A stretch of DNA of 64,000 bases from Pelodera strongyloides (GCA_036852015.1 JAANDG010000368.1:62001-126000), one strand, 5' to 3'. Positions 1-12,546 are shown, numbered from the stretch's first letter. Numbers and translations: made by a program. The notes: generated by a model from the letters alone, not told the origin.

Positions 1-175
1 TAGTCGTCTCAAGCGACGATAGCCGTAGAGAATTGAATAAACCCGGTCGTGAAATAATAAAACTTGTAAAGAACGATAATGGGCGCTGGACTTCGGGTCC
101 AGAGTGAGATCCCAAATATAAATGTAAATTTCCTCTGCATTATTTTTCATTAATTTCAAAAAAAAACTTTCCCAG
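1..175. other. Upstream intron or 5' flank of the metallopeptidase gene
   Basis: A hairpin at about 3-25 resembles the terminal hairpin of the Helitron family described below, but it lacks a clean CTRR end. No exon could be supported. The region ends in the acceptor TTTCCCAG before the first readable exon. Confidence 0.3.
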
Positions 176-3100
176 CTCTACGACAAGGCCAAGCAGCTGT
201 GCATCCAGTTCGCCAAGGAGAATGGATATCAACTTCATAAACAAAAGATTACAGTAATCAATCAGGAACAAACGGCTATATATGGAAAGGTGGAGTTCAT
301 AATTTGAATTTTTGAGGAAACCTACTGCGGCTTATTATTTTGCTCAGTGCTAGTGCACGGTAATTCAAAATATAAATACCATTTTCGGTATTACACATTT
401 CTTCCCATAAAACGAACCACATAAATTCAAGAAATTTTAATATTTATAAGTCAAGGAAACAACCAAAATCTTATGGATTTTTATTATATTTATATTTGTT
501 CACATTTGCATTTTTTTAGGCGAATGGAGTTCTCCTCACTCCAAAGTTGATATTCTCATCTGTTTTGGCTCACGAAATGGTGCACAGTATGAACATTGGC
601 CATAGCTATAGTGATAGGAGAGTTAGAGTGAGTGTTTCGGTTTTATTTACTTATTTATTTATTTATTTAGTTAAACTGTATGTAGCTTGTAGTTTTTATT
701 TTAATTACTGAATTTTGCGGTATGCGCTAAATTAATTACTCCGCAATGAAATTATTGTATCCGTAACCTAATAAATAAGAGCAGGCCATGAAACATTCCG
801 AATTTTCTCTCCGTCAAGTTAGAAAATAATAAAGGTTACAGAAAAAAATTGTACAGAAAAGAAGAGAAATTTTAGGAATGTCCAATTTAGGTATTTCCTT
901 ACTCGTCTACTGGAGAGTACGACGACCGCTATGACTTGATGTCCACCGCTAATGCCCATATGAGACCATCCACATATGGACTAGCAGGTCCGGGCCTCAA
1001 CGGGCCCCATCTGGACTACCTTGGATGGTTGCCAATGAACAGGATTGTGTATTTTGGAAGGTAAATATTGTGAAATTTTTGCTCTAACCACAACATTTTG
1101 AAAAACTGAAACCCTGATCATAGTAGGCGACGAGCTCCAGATGAAAAAAATGCTCTACTCATTTTAACATTTATTACGAACATAAAATGTCGCAAAAGTA
1201 CTCTGCGGTCTTACAATAAGGCCAAGGGGGGGGGTAGCCATGTTCGTCTTACCGGATGGCGGTTGAAAATTGCAACGTTTCACGAGCCAGATCCCATCTC
1301 GGGAAAAGAGCGTTTGAGGCGAGCTCCCCAGTCATTAGACCACCCGGTCCCTGTATCAGTATCATATTCCATCTGGTATTGTGTACAATTTAGGGACGGT
1401 CGTCAGAACTACACTCTCCGTCTGTCTTCTCTCTCCTCTCCTCATAAAAGCACGAATGGATGGTTATTGATAGCTGTACCGTATGACAGGGACGATCCAC
1501 AGAATGTGTATACTGTGGAATACCGTACACCGACCAACAACGATCAGGGTATTGGACAGGTGAGTGTTTTATTACATACTTTTACCTAGTTAAATAATTA
1601 ATATTTTCTTGTAAAAAGAATACAAAAATAATTATCCCAGCAAAAGGAAACGCTTTTGAACTACTTACGGTTAATTATCTTTTACAACACAAACGTTCTG
1701 CCATTGCGTGTAAGCTAAAAATTTCCTTGTGCCTCAAAGCCTCAAGCTAGTGAATATTGAAATTTGTGAAAATTTCAATTCCAGTCCGGCGTTGTAATCC
1801 ACAAAGTGCAGAAGATTGGAAATCATTACTATTCCTTCCTCGTCACACATGCAAATCACGAATACAATGAGCTGACACTCGGAACAGAATGGGTTCAATT
1901 CTTACAGGTGAGGTGATCGTTGGAAAAATTAGTTTCAAATGTTTTAGTGGAACGCTTTATCGCTTCATCTTCATGTTTTTTATTATTAACTCTTTATTTC
2001 ATAAGAGGAAAATGCAGATAAGTTTGCGTTATTGTTCGATGCGCGCATTCCATAATTACATAATTTGCTGATAATTTACGCTAACTGATGCGCCTGTCGT
2101 TCCCACCACAATTAACTTGAGGCGCGTTAAAGTAGAGAAGAAATTAATTTAGACAGAATTTCGGGCAATTAGCTAACTATTCTAAGTAACCCTCCATCTT
2201 CCAACAGGTCGATTTGACGGGCACCTTCCAATACATTCGCATACGGGTGGAAAGAATGTTCCCGCGATCACATTTTGCTGATGTGAAGATTATCTCGACA
2301 TTCAATCCGGTGAGCGGTTTATAAGTAAGTAAAACGCTAACTGAAAAGACAACCAAATGGTACCTAACTGACATGTCCCCAACGGCTTCATCAGGGTTGC
2401 AGATTAGGAACTAGGCTCAAAGCTCAAAGATTTCCCGTTTTACATATCATTGATAAAGAGATATGAGAAAACTATACGCAGACAGGATGGGGAAAGAGAG
2501 AAACGCAAAGATACAGCGTACTCACAAAATACGTGTTCTACGGATTGTACAAACTACAAACAATCAGAGAAGTGAACTGCTAAAATTTTCCAGGCCAACT
2601 GCTTGAGCAACGAGGTGCGGGTCAACCTTCGACCCAACGATTTGTTATTCAGTAGTATTCGGAAGAAGGTTAACTTCGTCTGTATGCGCTCTAATCATTC
2701 GGCTACAGAAGCGGATATACAAAGGCAACTCAGACGACAGTACTTCTTTGAGATGAGGTTGGTGATACGGTAATACAACGTGAAAATTGGCGTGCAAGCG
2801 GCAACGTTACGGCGCTGGGTTCTGGGGTGCATGTTGCACGCCGTAAAGTTGCCGCTTGCACGCCGGGAAGAAGTAAGGTTGCCTCTTTACGGGCTTTTGG
2901 CGTGCAAGCGGTGTGATAACGGCGGGCAAGTTGCCGCTTGCACGCCAACTTTCGTCAGGGTACGTACAAAACAAGAGGCAAGTGACCATGGGGAAAATTG
3001 TGTACTGAATTGTATTGTGAAACAAGGTGGAGGATAGAACCAGATTTGCAATACCTAAAAAATTTCAAAGTTATCCCCCTTTGATTTTCATCCAGTGATC

Positions 3101-4408
3101 TTTGTTTTCAGTACTTTACTCAAGTAGTCCTTGAAGAAGTTATTTCCAATTTTTAGTAAGTAGGTTAAAGCGAAACACCTGCCGGTTTTTGAAATGCATC
3201 GTGGACAACTGAATTCTGTATTTATGCTAATTTGCTCGAATTTTTATTATAATTTATGTTCATTTGCACAAGTTGCATAAGAATGTTGGTGTATCCGATG
3301 CGTTCCAAAAACCGGCCGTTATTTCGCTTTAATAACATTTAGGCGTACATTCGGCCAAAATGAGTGTGAAGAAGGATACGAGTGGCGTGCCATCGACCCA
3401 TACGATTACGTATGTGTCACTGCGCAGAGGTTGTTTCAAAATTCACGTTTTGTTCATTTTTGTCATCGTTTACAGTATGTCACCAGACACAGCAACTGCA
3501 TAGCGTTATCTTACACATTATTTTATCACAGGCTTTCTTACTTTTTTATATTTGCAAATTAGTTTTCATTCGTTTCTCTAACAAAAATCGCTTAGGGTGG
3601 ACGAGATAAAGTCAACCAAAACAGATGATGGAGATCAAGGAGAGACTGTGTCGGACAAGGAGAACATAGAGAAAGCGAAACGGAAGCGAGAAGTTAGCGA
3701 TGTTTGCCCGGGAAAGCTGATCAAGGTCGGTTGATGAATCATAAAGTTCCAGAATGAGAGGCTCAGGCCCACGCAAAACAAAGTTTTCCGAAATTTTCTG
3801 CGTTTTCAGAAAACTTGTACAATTATGACTGCGGAAACCGCATATCATGCGAAATGGGCAAAACAAGATTCAGACATTAAACAGTAGTTGGTGCATATAA
3901 ACGGCTTTCTGGGCCTTTATGGATCTAGGGTAGCAATTCGCGCATTACTGGCGTCTACATTATACTCATAGTTACTCTAATAATCTTATTATATAAAGGA
4001 GGAAGTTTTTTTGTCACAATGTCGGAAATGAAATCCATAATCATAATACGTTTCAAGGATTTGGTACAAGCAGTCCAACTTTTCTCAACTGCAAAATAAG
4101 CAATATGAGTCTCATTGTCAGTAGCTTAATTATAGGCAATACGTTTCAGACGTTTCATATGCCCATTTTTGTAATGCTTTGAAGTCAGCTGTGCGGTTTG
4201 GAAAGTCGCCTCAGCGGCGAGAGCCGTCTGGTATAATAATATTGGGACAAAACATCCAAGTTATACATTTCAGAGGTCCGCTTTTGCTGGTGACGATGTC
4301 TGCGTGAATCGCGATGAATATAACAAAGTATGGCGGGAAAATGCCGATAACCATCTTTACATGAAAAATTACATGTTTTTCAACGGTGTCGATACCCTCA
4401 ATCCTTGA
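176..4408 (+). CDS. Secreted metzincin-type zinc metallopeptidase, 5' partial
   Basis: Ten exons keep one frame: 176-289, 520-627, 891-1060, 1238-1559, 1785-1907, 2208-2309, 2594-2757, 3343-3429, 3596-3725, 4274-4408 (TGA). They total 485 codons. The start lies upstream of the window or was not recognised. Residues about 56-70 read HEMVHSMNIGHSYSD, an HExxHxxNxxHxxxD zinc site of metzincin type with Asn where most families have Gly. About 35 residues later YDLMSTA gives the Met-turn. Downstream are a segment with GLNGPHLDYLGWLPMN, a beta-rich region, and a Cys-containing tail. The acceptor at 1238 is weak and was chosen for phase. Intron 7 ends in a TTAA-bounded palindrome and intron 9 carries a Helitron. 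The exact peptidase family is not recognised; M11-like is one possibility. The metzincin fold is inferred from motif and spacing. Confidence 0.72.
2781..2946. repeat. GC-rich inverted/direct repeat of a GGCGTGCAAGCGG unit
   Basis: The unit GGCGTGCAAGCGGCAAC occurs several times in both orientations and forms a hairpin. It lies in intron 7 of the metallopeptidase gene. Related text occurs near 44995-45045. The short ORFs here are a by-product of the repeat. Confidence 0.6.
3165..3332. repeat. TTAA-bounded palindromic MITE, family 1, copy 1 (diverged)
   Basis: Starts TTAAAGCGAAACACCTGCCG and ends with the near reverse complement, finishing in TTTCGCTTTAA. It sits in intron 7 of the metallopeptidase gene; the element ends 10 bases before the acceptor of the exon at 3343. 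Confidence 0.75.
3984..4231 (+). mobile_element. Non-autonomous mini-Helitron, copy 1
   Basis: Begins TCTTATTATATAAAGGAGG after an A and ends with the hairpin GTCGCCTCAGCGGCGA followed by CCGTCTGG before a T. A 5' TC, a 3' CTRR (CTGG) preceded by a hairpin, and insertion between A and T are the classic Helitron marks. At 248 bp it has no coding capacity. It lies in the last intron of the metallopeptidase gene. Confidence 0.8.
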
Positions 4409-5882
4409 GTTTTGTGGGTGACTACGGGTGCTCTTACTCTTGCTCTCCTTGTGTGTTCTTTGAGTATTACATTTATAATAATAGAGTTTCTAATCAACTC
4501 CTTTGTACCCAACATAGGTTTCTTTATTGTTTGAACACAGTGTACAAGTGTACAAATGCTTTAAGACACATTGACCTTATTTATAACATCATAATTTTAC
4601 CACGCGAGCATTTAGATTATTTATTGATTGTATTTGTAAATAATGCATTTTAGTACAACCAAACATTAGGTATTTCTTTCACTGTATTTTTAGACGGGTA
4701 AAACTTAAATTTACTTTGTTTATCTCTGAAATTTTGCTCATTTTTCGTAATTTTCATAATTGGAATCGTAGGTTTCAGGTGTATTACAGTATTACATAGG
4801 AACTGTACACTAAGATTGTTACACTTTTTAGTTGATAATATACCAAGCTGTGCATGTTCGATTCTAATTCTAGAGTTTATATTTTATTATATTGACATTT
4901 AACTATTGAATTTTGTTGAATGTATATAGCATCCTATTAGCCAGGGTATCTATTTTGCTCAGCTCCGAGTTCGTTTGCTTCAAATTGTGAGCCATTTGTA
5001 TTTGACATAAATGTACAACATTATTTTTCTTTGTTTATTCTTCAGTTGATTTATTGGGTCATTGAATCAAATTAAAAAATTATCTTCAGTCTTTGTATAA
5101 TGTATAATGAAGTTCATCATTAATTAATGAGTGCGCGGTGTGCAAGGTAATTGCCAAAAACAAGCGAGAGTGTCGCCGCGCACTCTCTATTTTTCTCAGT
5201 CGGTGGATTTTTGAAAGAGCAGTTCCATTTCTTTATTGTTCAATTCCAAGTTTCGTGTATTCGCCGTGTTCCATTGTGCGGTTTTTGTGTGTAGAAGAAT
5301 AAAGAATTAAACATATGAGATTTTATCATCTGGCGTCGAAGGTGTGGTGTCTGAGTCTGCCTATCAGCGCAATAAGATACATTAACTACTGTTTCGTACA
5401 CTAAACTCTTTATTCACACTTATAACGAGAAATTTGCTTGCAAAGCGAAAATGGAGTAAACACACAGGCTGGGCGACACAGCTTCTCACACCGTTGTACA
5501 CAGAGGTGCAGTTACACTGATTGTGTAGCGGTGGTGGTTAACTCTTGGAGGACGTCTTTTGGTGGTGCTTTAGACGATAATTTGATAATTTTGCTTGTCC
5601 CAGAACCGCATAACCCAGCCATTGCGCATGTTTTCGTGGCGCCCAGTACACGAACCATGGGGAGAAATTTCTAAATGAGACAATTTATTTTTTCCGTTAA
5701 ACTTTTGAAATGATATATGCGAAGGCACCCAATTTATTTTATACCAATGCTATACGGGTATAAACCCGAGCACTGTTTTACTGTGCGCATACCTTTGTTT
5801 ATGAAATTAACTATCCGTATACCGACACAAGTGCAAGACATTCTTAGGCAACAAATGCTACAAGTATAGTTTTTTTTTCCTG

Positions 5883-6298
5883 TTAAAGGGTCAGGCCCAT
5901 TTCAAATTACCCCTATTTTTGATGACTCCATCGGATTCTCCGTTTCAAATATAGTAGGCTGAATTTTTTTCCAATTTTCAGTCGCAAAATTCACGCAGTA
6001 TTCAGCAATTTACCATTGCCAGTCATACCCAACTATTTATCGCAGTTGCCACGCTCCTTCGCGCTAATTGGGCAACATCGCAATTGCCACGCTCAATAGA
6101 GCATATTGCCCAATTAGCGCGGAGGGGCGTGACAACTGCGATAAATAGTTGGGTATGACTGGCCATGGTAAATTGCTGAATACTGCGTGAATTTTGCGAC
6201 TGAAAATTGGAAAAAAATTCAGCCTACTATATTTGAAACGGAGAATCCGATGGAGTCATCAAAAATAGGGGTAATTTGAAATGGGCCTGACCCTTTAA
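5883..6298. repeat. 416-bp near-perfect palindrome bounded by TTAA
   Basis: The left arm starts TTAAAGGGTCAGGCCCATTT and the right arm is its reverse complement ending CCTGACCCTTTAA. Arms are about 190 bp with very few mismatches; the centre is near 6090. It looks like a recent foldback or MITE insertion. Confidence 0.85.
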
Positions 6299-6577
6299 CT
6301 ATTGAGTCACGGAGGACTCAATCTTTTCCCTACCATTCAAAAATTGAAAATTAAGATATAAATACTTTTTTTTCCACTAAACCTTACCATTGCCCTTTCA
6401 CATATTGCTGCATCCATGAACATTTCACACAATAAGACGGCCGACTGGAAAAGGGAAAATTTCAAAATAGTTAGGTAATTCGCATAAATCATTTCAAATG
6501 CTTATGAACTTAACTGCATGATTAGTATGGCACATGCATGATTAGTTAATTGCCTTTTGGCCTTCGTAACCACGCCT

Positions 6578-6760
6578 TTAAAGCGAAATACCGGCCGGTT
6601 TTTAAAACGCATCGAATACTCCCTGCTTTACTATGCTTCATATGCAAATGAGCATAAATTTGAATGAAAAATATACCCCAATAGACCCCTTTTAGCATAA
6701 CTGCATAATAATGCTGGTATTTGAGATGCGTTTCAAAAACCGGCTGGTATTTCGCTTTAA
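6578..6760. repeat. TTAA-bounded palindromic MITE, family 1, copy 2
   Basis: Terminal inverted repeats read TTAAAGCGAAATACCGGCCG and its reverse complement. The interior contains the usual TGCATA/TATGCA stretches of this family. It is the left partner of the composite block running to 7392. Confidence 0.85.
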
Positions 6761-6794
6761 GAGGAGAAACTCCCTCCTCCTACATTCAATTGCT

Positions 6795-7216
6795 TAAAGG
6801 AGGAGGCTCACGAGAATGAAGTGCTCGAATGGTTTCCTTTTATCGAAATATGATGGTATTAAGTTCCGAAAGACCTGCTTTACAATGCAAAAGCTTTTAA
6901 CTGGAAGGAGTAAATCAATATAAGACTATGAATTCTATCAAAATTTTGGATCGTAAAAAATAGTTGATTTCCATAGTGGGCATGCAAATTTTGTGCTGGC
7001 TTGCAAAATGACTTGTAAATTTGCATGTTTAGCTTTGAAGTCTACCTTGCATACGATAGGTTATTTTATTTGACTTCGAGTTCTTAGATTAATTAATTCC
7101 TCCAAACTAAAGCGCTGAACCTTATAATACTTGTTTTTTTGGAAGATAAACCCATTATCCTTCGATAAAAGGAAACTGTTTGAGCACTTCATTCTCGTGA
7201 GCCTCCTCCTTTAAAG
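6795..7216. repeat. Palindromic element with TTAAAGGAGGAGGCTCACGAG ends
   Basis: The arms at about 6795-6870 and 7145-7216 are reverse complements and contain the words GAGAATGAAGTGCTCGA and CTTTTATCGA. The right end shares its TTAA with family 1 copy 3. A remnant of one arm occurs near 34859-34915. Confidence 0.75.
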
Positions 7217-7392
7217 CGAAATAACGGTCGGTTTTTGAAACTCATCGAGTACACCTGCATTCTTATACAGCCTGTGCAAATGACCATAAATTGGAATAAA
7301 AAATCGAGCTAAAATCGAGCAAATTAGCATAAATTCGTAAGAATTCAACAGTCCACGATCCGTTTCAAAAACCGGCCGGTATTTCGCTTTAA
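7211..7392. repeat. TTAA-bounded palindromic MITE, family 1, copy 3
   Basis: Ends TTAAAGCGAAATAACGGTCG and ACCGGCCGGTATTTCGCTTT-AA. It directly abuts the preceding palindromic element, the TTAA being shared. Confidence 0.85.
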
Positions 7393-7704
7393 AGTAATTA
7401 CTGAAAAATAAAGATAAAAATAAAAATAAACTACTGTGGCAAGAGCGGCGCATAAATTGAGGCTTGCGTATAATTACGCCTAGTATCTAAGTTGAACCTA
7501 AGGCGTAACTGCAAACTAACTTCTCGCGCGAAGTCGTACTCCAACATCTTCATGATGAATGGAAACATTGTCTCACAAATCGTACAAGAGGCGACGTCTG
7601 AGCTTAATTATATATTAATTGGCTACTCGGTAAATTATATCGTAAACTAATAGTAGTTAAGAGTTGGCTACTTACGTACTCAAGTTGTCAGTGAAATAAG
7701 AATG

Positions 7705-8312
7705 CTAATACAATACGTGAAATGTGACTACAGCAGGTTCGGAATTGCCACCTTTTTCCTTTCTCGTCTCTATGAACGAAGGAATACTTTTTAGGGATCT
7801 AACTTGTTTTCCTAATAAATTCGTAAATTCCCCAACTTACACTTATTGTTAGAAGTATGAGCAAAACAAGGGGGGGGGGTTAAATAACGCAAAAATCTAA
7901 ACTGACCATCGCTTTTCGAAGGAACTGAAGTTGAAGATTGACGGCGCAATTGTGCTCGATTCTTGCTGAATTCATAATTAGCCATTCAACATAATACTTT
8001 GCCAATTGCTTTTCCCCAACAACTTAAAATTAGAATCGTCCCAGTTTAGCATTATTCCCTGGCCTGGCACCCACATCAAATTACAAGTTCCTTTATTTAA
8101 AAAAAGGTCTCACTAACCTCGCTTGTTCGAACAATGTGGCAAATGTTTTAAGTTTATTTCTGAATTCTTTCATTTCTGCACTTTTCTGAGTCCCCATTCC
8201 ATTAGAATTCACAAAATAGTCGTCCGATTCGAAATATTCGTGTGCTCTTATACTCGTACAGTAGACAACTAATGTATGGCTAGTTATAAGAAGTATGGTA
8301 ATCAATTTCATC
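7705..8312 (-). CDS. Small secreted protein (119 aa), possible peptide precursor
   Basis: Three exons (minus strand): 8312-8118 with ATG at 8311, 7965-7907, and 7811-7705 ending in TAG. Phases are 2 and 1, and acceptors are TTCAG and TTATTAG. The N-terminus MKLITILLITSHTLVVYC is a good signal peptide. The mature part is charged and contains basic pairs: RR in exon 2, and KQVR and RKEK in exon 3. TTTCAG immediately precedes the ATG, as at a spliced-leader trans-splice site or an ordinary acceptor of a 5'-UTR intron. I do not recognise a family. The basic pairs would allow processing into peptides, but no repeated peptide or amidation motif is visible. The second and third exons rest on frame continuity alone. 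Confidence 0.45.
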
Positions 8313-8761
8313 CTGAAAGTAGGTATCAACTAGTGCAAATTTCATCAAAAGTTAAAAAAATAAATAATAATTGAACGGTGAATGTATATCAAAACTGTAA
8401 TGGATTGTAAATGCGGTTGTAACTGTATCAAAGAAATTGCGAATGAAAATACTCCAGTTTTACTCTATTTTATTCGAGTAGAAACAGCTGAGTAAACAAC
8501 AAAAGACAAATATGATTTGCGTAAATTGGTAAAGCAAATTTATTACGTAGTATTTTGCAAACAAAAGTAGTATGTTAGTGTGTGTGTAGGCTCTATAAAT
8601 ATTTACTGTTGGGTGGGGTGAAGCGAGGGGCATTGTACATGTACATTACTGTACATTTGACATTTGACATTTGACCGAGGGGTACTGTACTGTGCATTTG
8701 ACTGAGTGTATATTGCGCGAAGAAAAAACCTACAATATCTATAATATTTCACAGATAAAGT
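8313..8761. other. Short intergenic gap between two minus-strand genes
   Basis: AT-rich spacer between the collagen stop codon and the small secreted protein. It contains short repeats of CATTTGACATTTGAC and TGTACATGTACATTACTGTA around 8630-8705. No gene is seen. Confidence 0.6.
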
Positions 8762-11711
8762 TTATAATAGTTCCTTGTTTTGTTTATGTCTGGGTCGTTG
8801 TGGGCACGGACAATAACCAGAGTCCTCCCCAGGTCGCCCGGGTACTCCCTCGAAACCCGCAGTTGCATTGTATCCATCACGGCCGGGAAGGCCACAGATA
8901 CCGGGAGACCCCATCGCACCTTGAGGACCCAGTGACCCACTCTGACCGGGATGTCCTAAAAGTGTTGCAATAAACTTGGCATCTTGCCAAAGAAATAACA
9001 CTATTAGAATTTTTTAAAGAAAATTTTGTCAATCAAAAAACTACTACCTCATTACACACGCGTGCTTATTATAATCAAAACATCATCTTTCGAAAATGGA
9101 AAGAATTAGACTACGTGTTCTTACGCACCTCTTTCTATAAACTGTAATAAATCAGGATTGCTAGTATCCTGTCTATTAACTATGTTATTATTCTGATGTT
9201 GTTGTGTTGTAGAATGTATTTAATAACACTCGGTAGCCAAGCATTTTATCTGTCGAACGTGCGGATGTTACATGCACGAGCCTAGGCATAGAATGATTTG
9301 TATATACGAGGGAGCGATTGCTCTCCCCGCGTGCCAGCTGTTCAGGGTCAGAGAGAGGAGGACAGATGCTGTGTGTGCTAGATGTTTATATGTATAGTTT
9401 ATAATATAGGCACACACAGACACTGATACCTTACATCCCTACCGCGGTCGCCATGTAACTTTCCTAAGTGTGTAGGTTCATAATATACATCAAGCTTCGA
9501 TATTGTTGTGTCAATATATCTTCAAAGGGAAAGTTAAAGTTTATTATTGTAGTCAAGGCAGAATGATTAATGAATAGATATGAGAACCAATACAACATGT
9601 GGTTATCCTATAAAACTTAAACTGGAAATACATATTATATAAAGTAAATGGAGGGAGTCGTATTGCGGGTGTTCGGGACCCTAGGAGCAACGCCGACTGG
9701 CGCGCCCAGTGTCAGCCGGACGAGAGAGTGTTCTGCTAATAGAGACAGGGAGAGAAAGACTGGTCCTTTGGCTCCCGGGACTCCGGTTGGACCCGGCTCC
9801 CCAGTGTCCCCCTTTTCTCCCAGGACTCCATCATCCCCGGGGAGACCTTTTGCTCCAGCCGGTCCTAGATTGGGAGGGTGATTGAAACTTGGCAAGCTAT
9901 GTATTCGTAACTATACCCACACAGCAGTGCACCAATATTACACTTATATTTGAGTCATTATTCTGTGTTGCTCTATTTTCGCCGGCAAATTTATTTATCA
10001 GTCTCGATCTACCAAGCGTCTTTTTTTCTCCCCAACTACATGTTTCCCATGTAGTTACTATTGACACGTATTACAGAGTGCTTTATATATTTTGCCCTTA
10101 TTGTTAGAACACTCGGGATTTATTTGAATCCATTCATGAAAAGACATCTATAACGGTTTTCATACCTTGTTCTCCTGGAGGCCCAGTTTTTCCGAGCTCC
10201 CCGGTATTGCCGATGATGCCCGCTCGACCAGGGTTCCCTGGTGGGCCCTCGGGTCCCTGAATGGTAATGTTTTACAAAGCGTTGACTAGCTGTATGGTAT
10301 AGCTGCCCTATACTTACAATTTGTGGGAAGAGTTTGAAAGCGTAAGTGATACCTCTTTCCCTGGTTCACCGGGTGCTCCTGTGTATCCAGGTAATCCCTG
10401 GGGTCCAAGAGGACATTGCCGACATTCCGACTGGTCTTTCAATTTTATCTCGACCTAAACTGAAGCAAATAAAATTCAACCTCAAAGCCTAGCTAGATGA
10501 CGTATGCAAGAACTGCTAGCTTCTTCGAAATCGATTATTTTCATTATTTTAATTTTGTATGTGTTTTTTTTTTGGATATGTTGTTATCGAGGTGGATTAA
10601 ATTTCAGCTTCCACATCTATCAACTTACAGATTGACCAGGTTCCCCTGGTTGTCCAGCGTTGCCAGGTGCTCCCGCTACTCCATCTTGCCCAGGAAGGCC
10701 TGGACGTCCTGGAGCGCCAAATGGGCAAACATTTATGTGTTGGCAGTCTGAAAAGTGTTTTCATAAACAAGACTCCCAATTTTCATTGGTCCATCGTAAT
10801 TACCTAAAGCTGAAAATAAAAAAGCAATTGAAAGGTACACAAATAAGGGCGAACAAACCGCACATGTTGTCTTCAGCAGATGCTCTGATCCATGTTGTGA
10901 TAATTTGAGCTAGCCATCTTACTGTATAAAGAAACTCACCGCATGGGTAATTTGGATAAGACTGTCTGGTTGTTCGCTTCACTACGGAATTCGTAGAAAA
11001 TTCTGAGCTGAAGACTGCGAATTCCTCCTAAAAATTTGGCCAACTACTTAAAGGATCGCAGTCACTCCAAAATCATTATTTTGCTTCGAGTTTACTTGAA
11101 TTTAATAAAGAATAAAGAAAAATACTTTACCAAAACCGAATAATTTGAATTCCAACTCAGGGAGTGAACAAGTAGAAAAGCAGTTCTACTTAACTACCGC
11201 GGGATTATGAAACGTGTAGTGATATGCCTGCAGACCCTTGCAGTATATGTAAAGATATAATATGCAGATATTTGCCGAAATAATTTGCATACTCCCGATC
11301 GGGAAGCAGCTGTATGAACACGTTTCGTGATCCTGCGGTAGTTAAGTAGAACTACTTTTCCACTTGTTCACTCCCTGAGTTGGAATTCAAATTATTCGGT
11401 TTTGGTAAAGTATTTGTCTCTATTCTTTACTAAATACAAGTAAACTCGAAGAAAAACAACGATTTTGTAGTGACTGCGATCCTTTAACCTTTTCAAATAT
11501 TTCTTTTTCTAACAATATTTTTAATTAAATTTGGAGTATTTTTAGTCACCTGAATAGAGTTAAATTCGTTCACGTGTAGCATCAACTTCAGCTTTACAGC
11601 GTCGACGTTTCCGTAGAAATAAGACATATACAGTGCCAAAACGCTGATACAGAAAACACAGCTGACAGCTGATATTGCTGATGCAACTCCGACCGCGCTA
11701 CTGACAGTCAT
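8762..11711 (-). CDS. Cuticle collagen B
   Basis: Exons: 11711-11550, 11027-10940, 10747-10629, 10454-10353, 10256-10166, 9864 to about 9761, and 8955-8762 (TAA). The N-terminal exon encodes a hydrophobic anchor, [20 protein letters not shown], followed by a helical segment as in nematode Col_cuticle_N domains. KRTTRQ precedes the collagen part as a possible subtilisin cleavage box. Gly-X-Y blocks are interrupted by Cys clusters ([15 protein letters not shown]) and end in GYCPCPQRP. The exon order parallels collagen A. The odd point is exon 6: its Gly-X-Y run ends at GAKGP with no GT donor in the phase that the last exon needs. Intron 1 is almost filled by a 440-bp palindrome. Confidence 0.85.
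11048..11487. repeat. 440-bp palindromic element in collagen B intron 1
   Basis: The left arm starts TTAAAGGATCGCAGTCACTC and the right arm ends with its reverse complement, GTGACTGCGATCCTTTAA. Arms are about 190 bp and about 90% alike, around a spacer near 11225-11310. It is bounded by TTAA like the other palindromes here. Confidence 0.85.
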
Positions 11712-12546
11712 ACTGCAACTGAAATTGTTATTCAAACATAATTCGGCAAGAAAACATATTAGTGGTTGAATAGCCACTGAATTATGGTTTGTTGTGTGCA
11801 AGGAATGTGCATGATAACGATTCGATAGCAATAATTGGAAAACATGGGTAATAATCTAGATGATAAATACAAGACGGAACTCTGCTATTTGACTTGCGCC
11901 TAACAACCTACATCGCAGTATATGTACTCTCGATGGAAACAAAAAAGAGATCATGAAGAAAAGCACAACTCGCAAAAGAAAGAGTGTGGTGTCATTAGTT
12001 TAGCGCGTTAATGCCTAAAGGAAAGAAAAAGGTCCTTAATTCGTGACCTTCCCTACTTTTTTCTTTTAGAACACCCTTTTCGGGAAAGGGACGACCTTGT
12101 CTGATAAAAGAGTTGGTTTGTTTATGTGCACTGTGACTAATTAACAATGACGAGAAATGGATAACTCTGAGTCGTTATTTTAAAGGAGTGGGCCACCAAA
12201 TATCATTTTTCTCGGTAAGTTGCCAAGTATGCTCGGAATACGGTAGCTCTAAGTTTCTCTTTCACAATCTGTTTGCATAATCCTGTAGTTGTATGTGGGT
12301 CTGAGAATTTGACAATAATCAGCTCATAAGCCCAACTCATTGTATTAGGGGAAAACGGAGCAAACTTTGCATATCGCAAATTTCAACCCATTTGGTCCAG
12401 GTTTTACAAAAAGTACTACATTTTTTAGACGAAAAATAGTATTTTTAATCACCATAACCAACACAAACACAATGGACTTTTTTCTAAAAGGTGACGTAGG
12501 CGTACAAAGAATGAATAAGTTTATTTAAATAAATAAAAACCCTAAA

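Larger units (their letters stand above)
4409..7704. other. Intergenic region with palindromic elements, no supported gene
   Basis: Between the convergent metallopeptidase (+) and small secreted protein (-) genes. It holds the large palindrome 5883-6298 and the composite block 6578-7392. The remainder is AT-rich with no splice-consistent coding signal. Confidence 0.6.

Noticed and set aside
8671..8973. Plus-strand frames over collagen exons (also 9648-9881, 10497-10908, 13647-14138)
   Set aside because: Shadows of the minus-strand Gly-X-Y coding exons.
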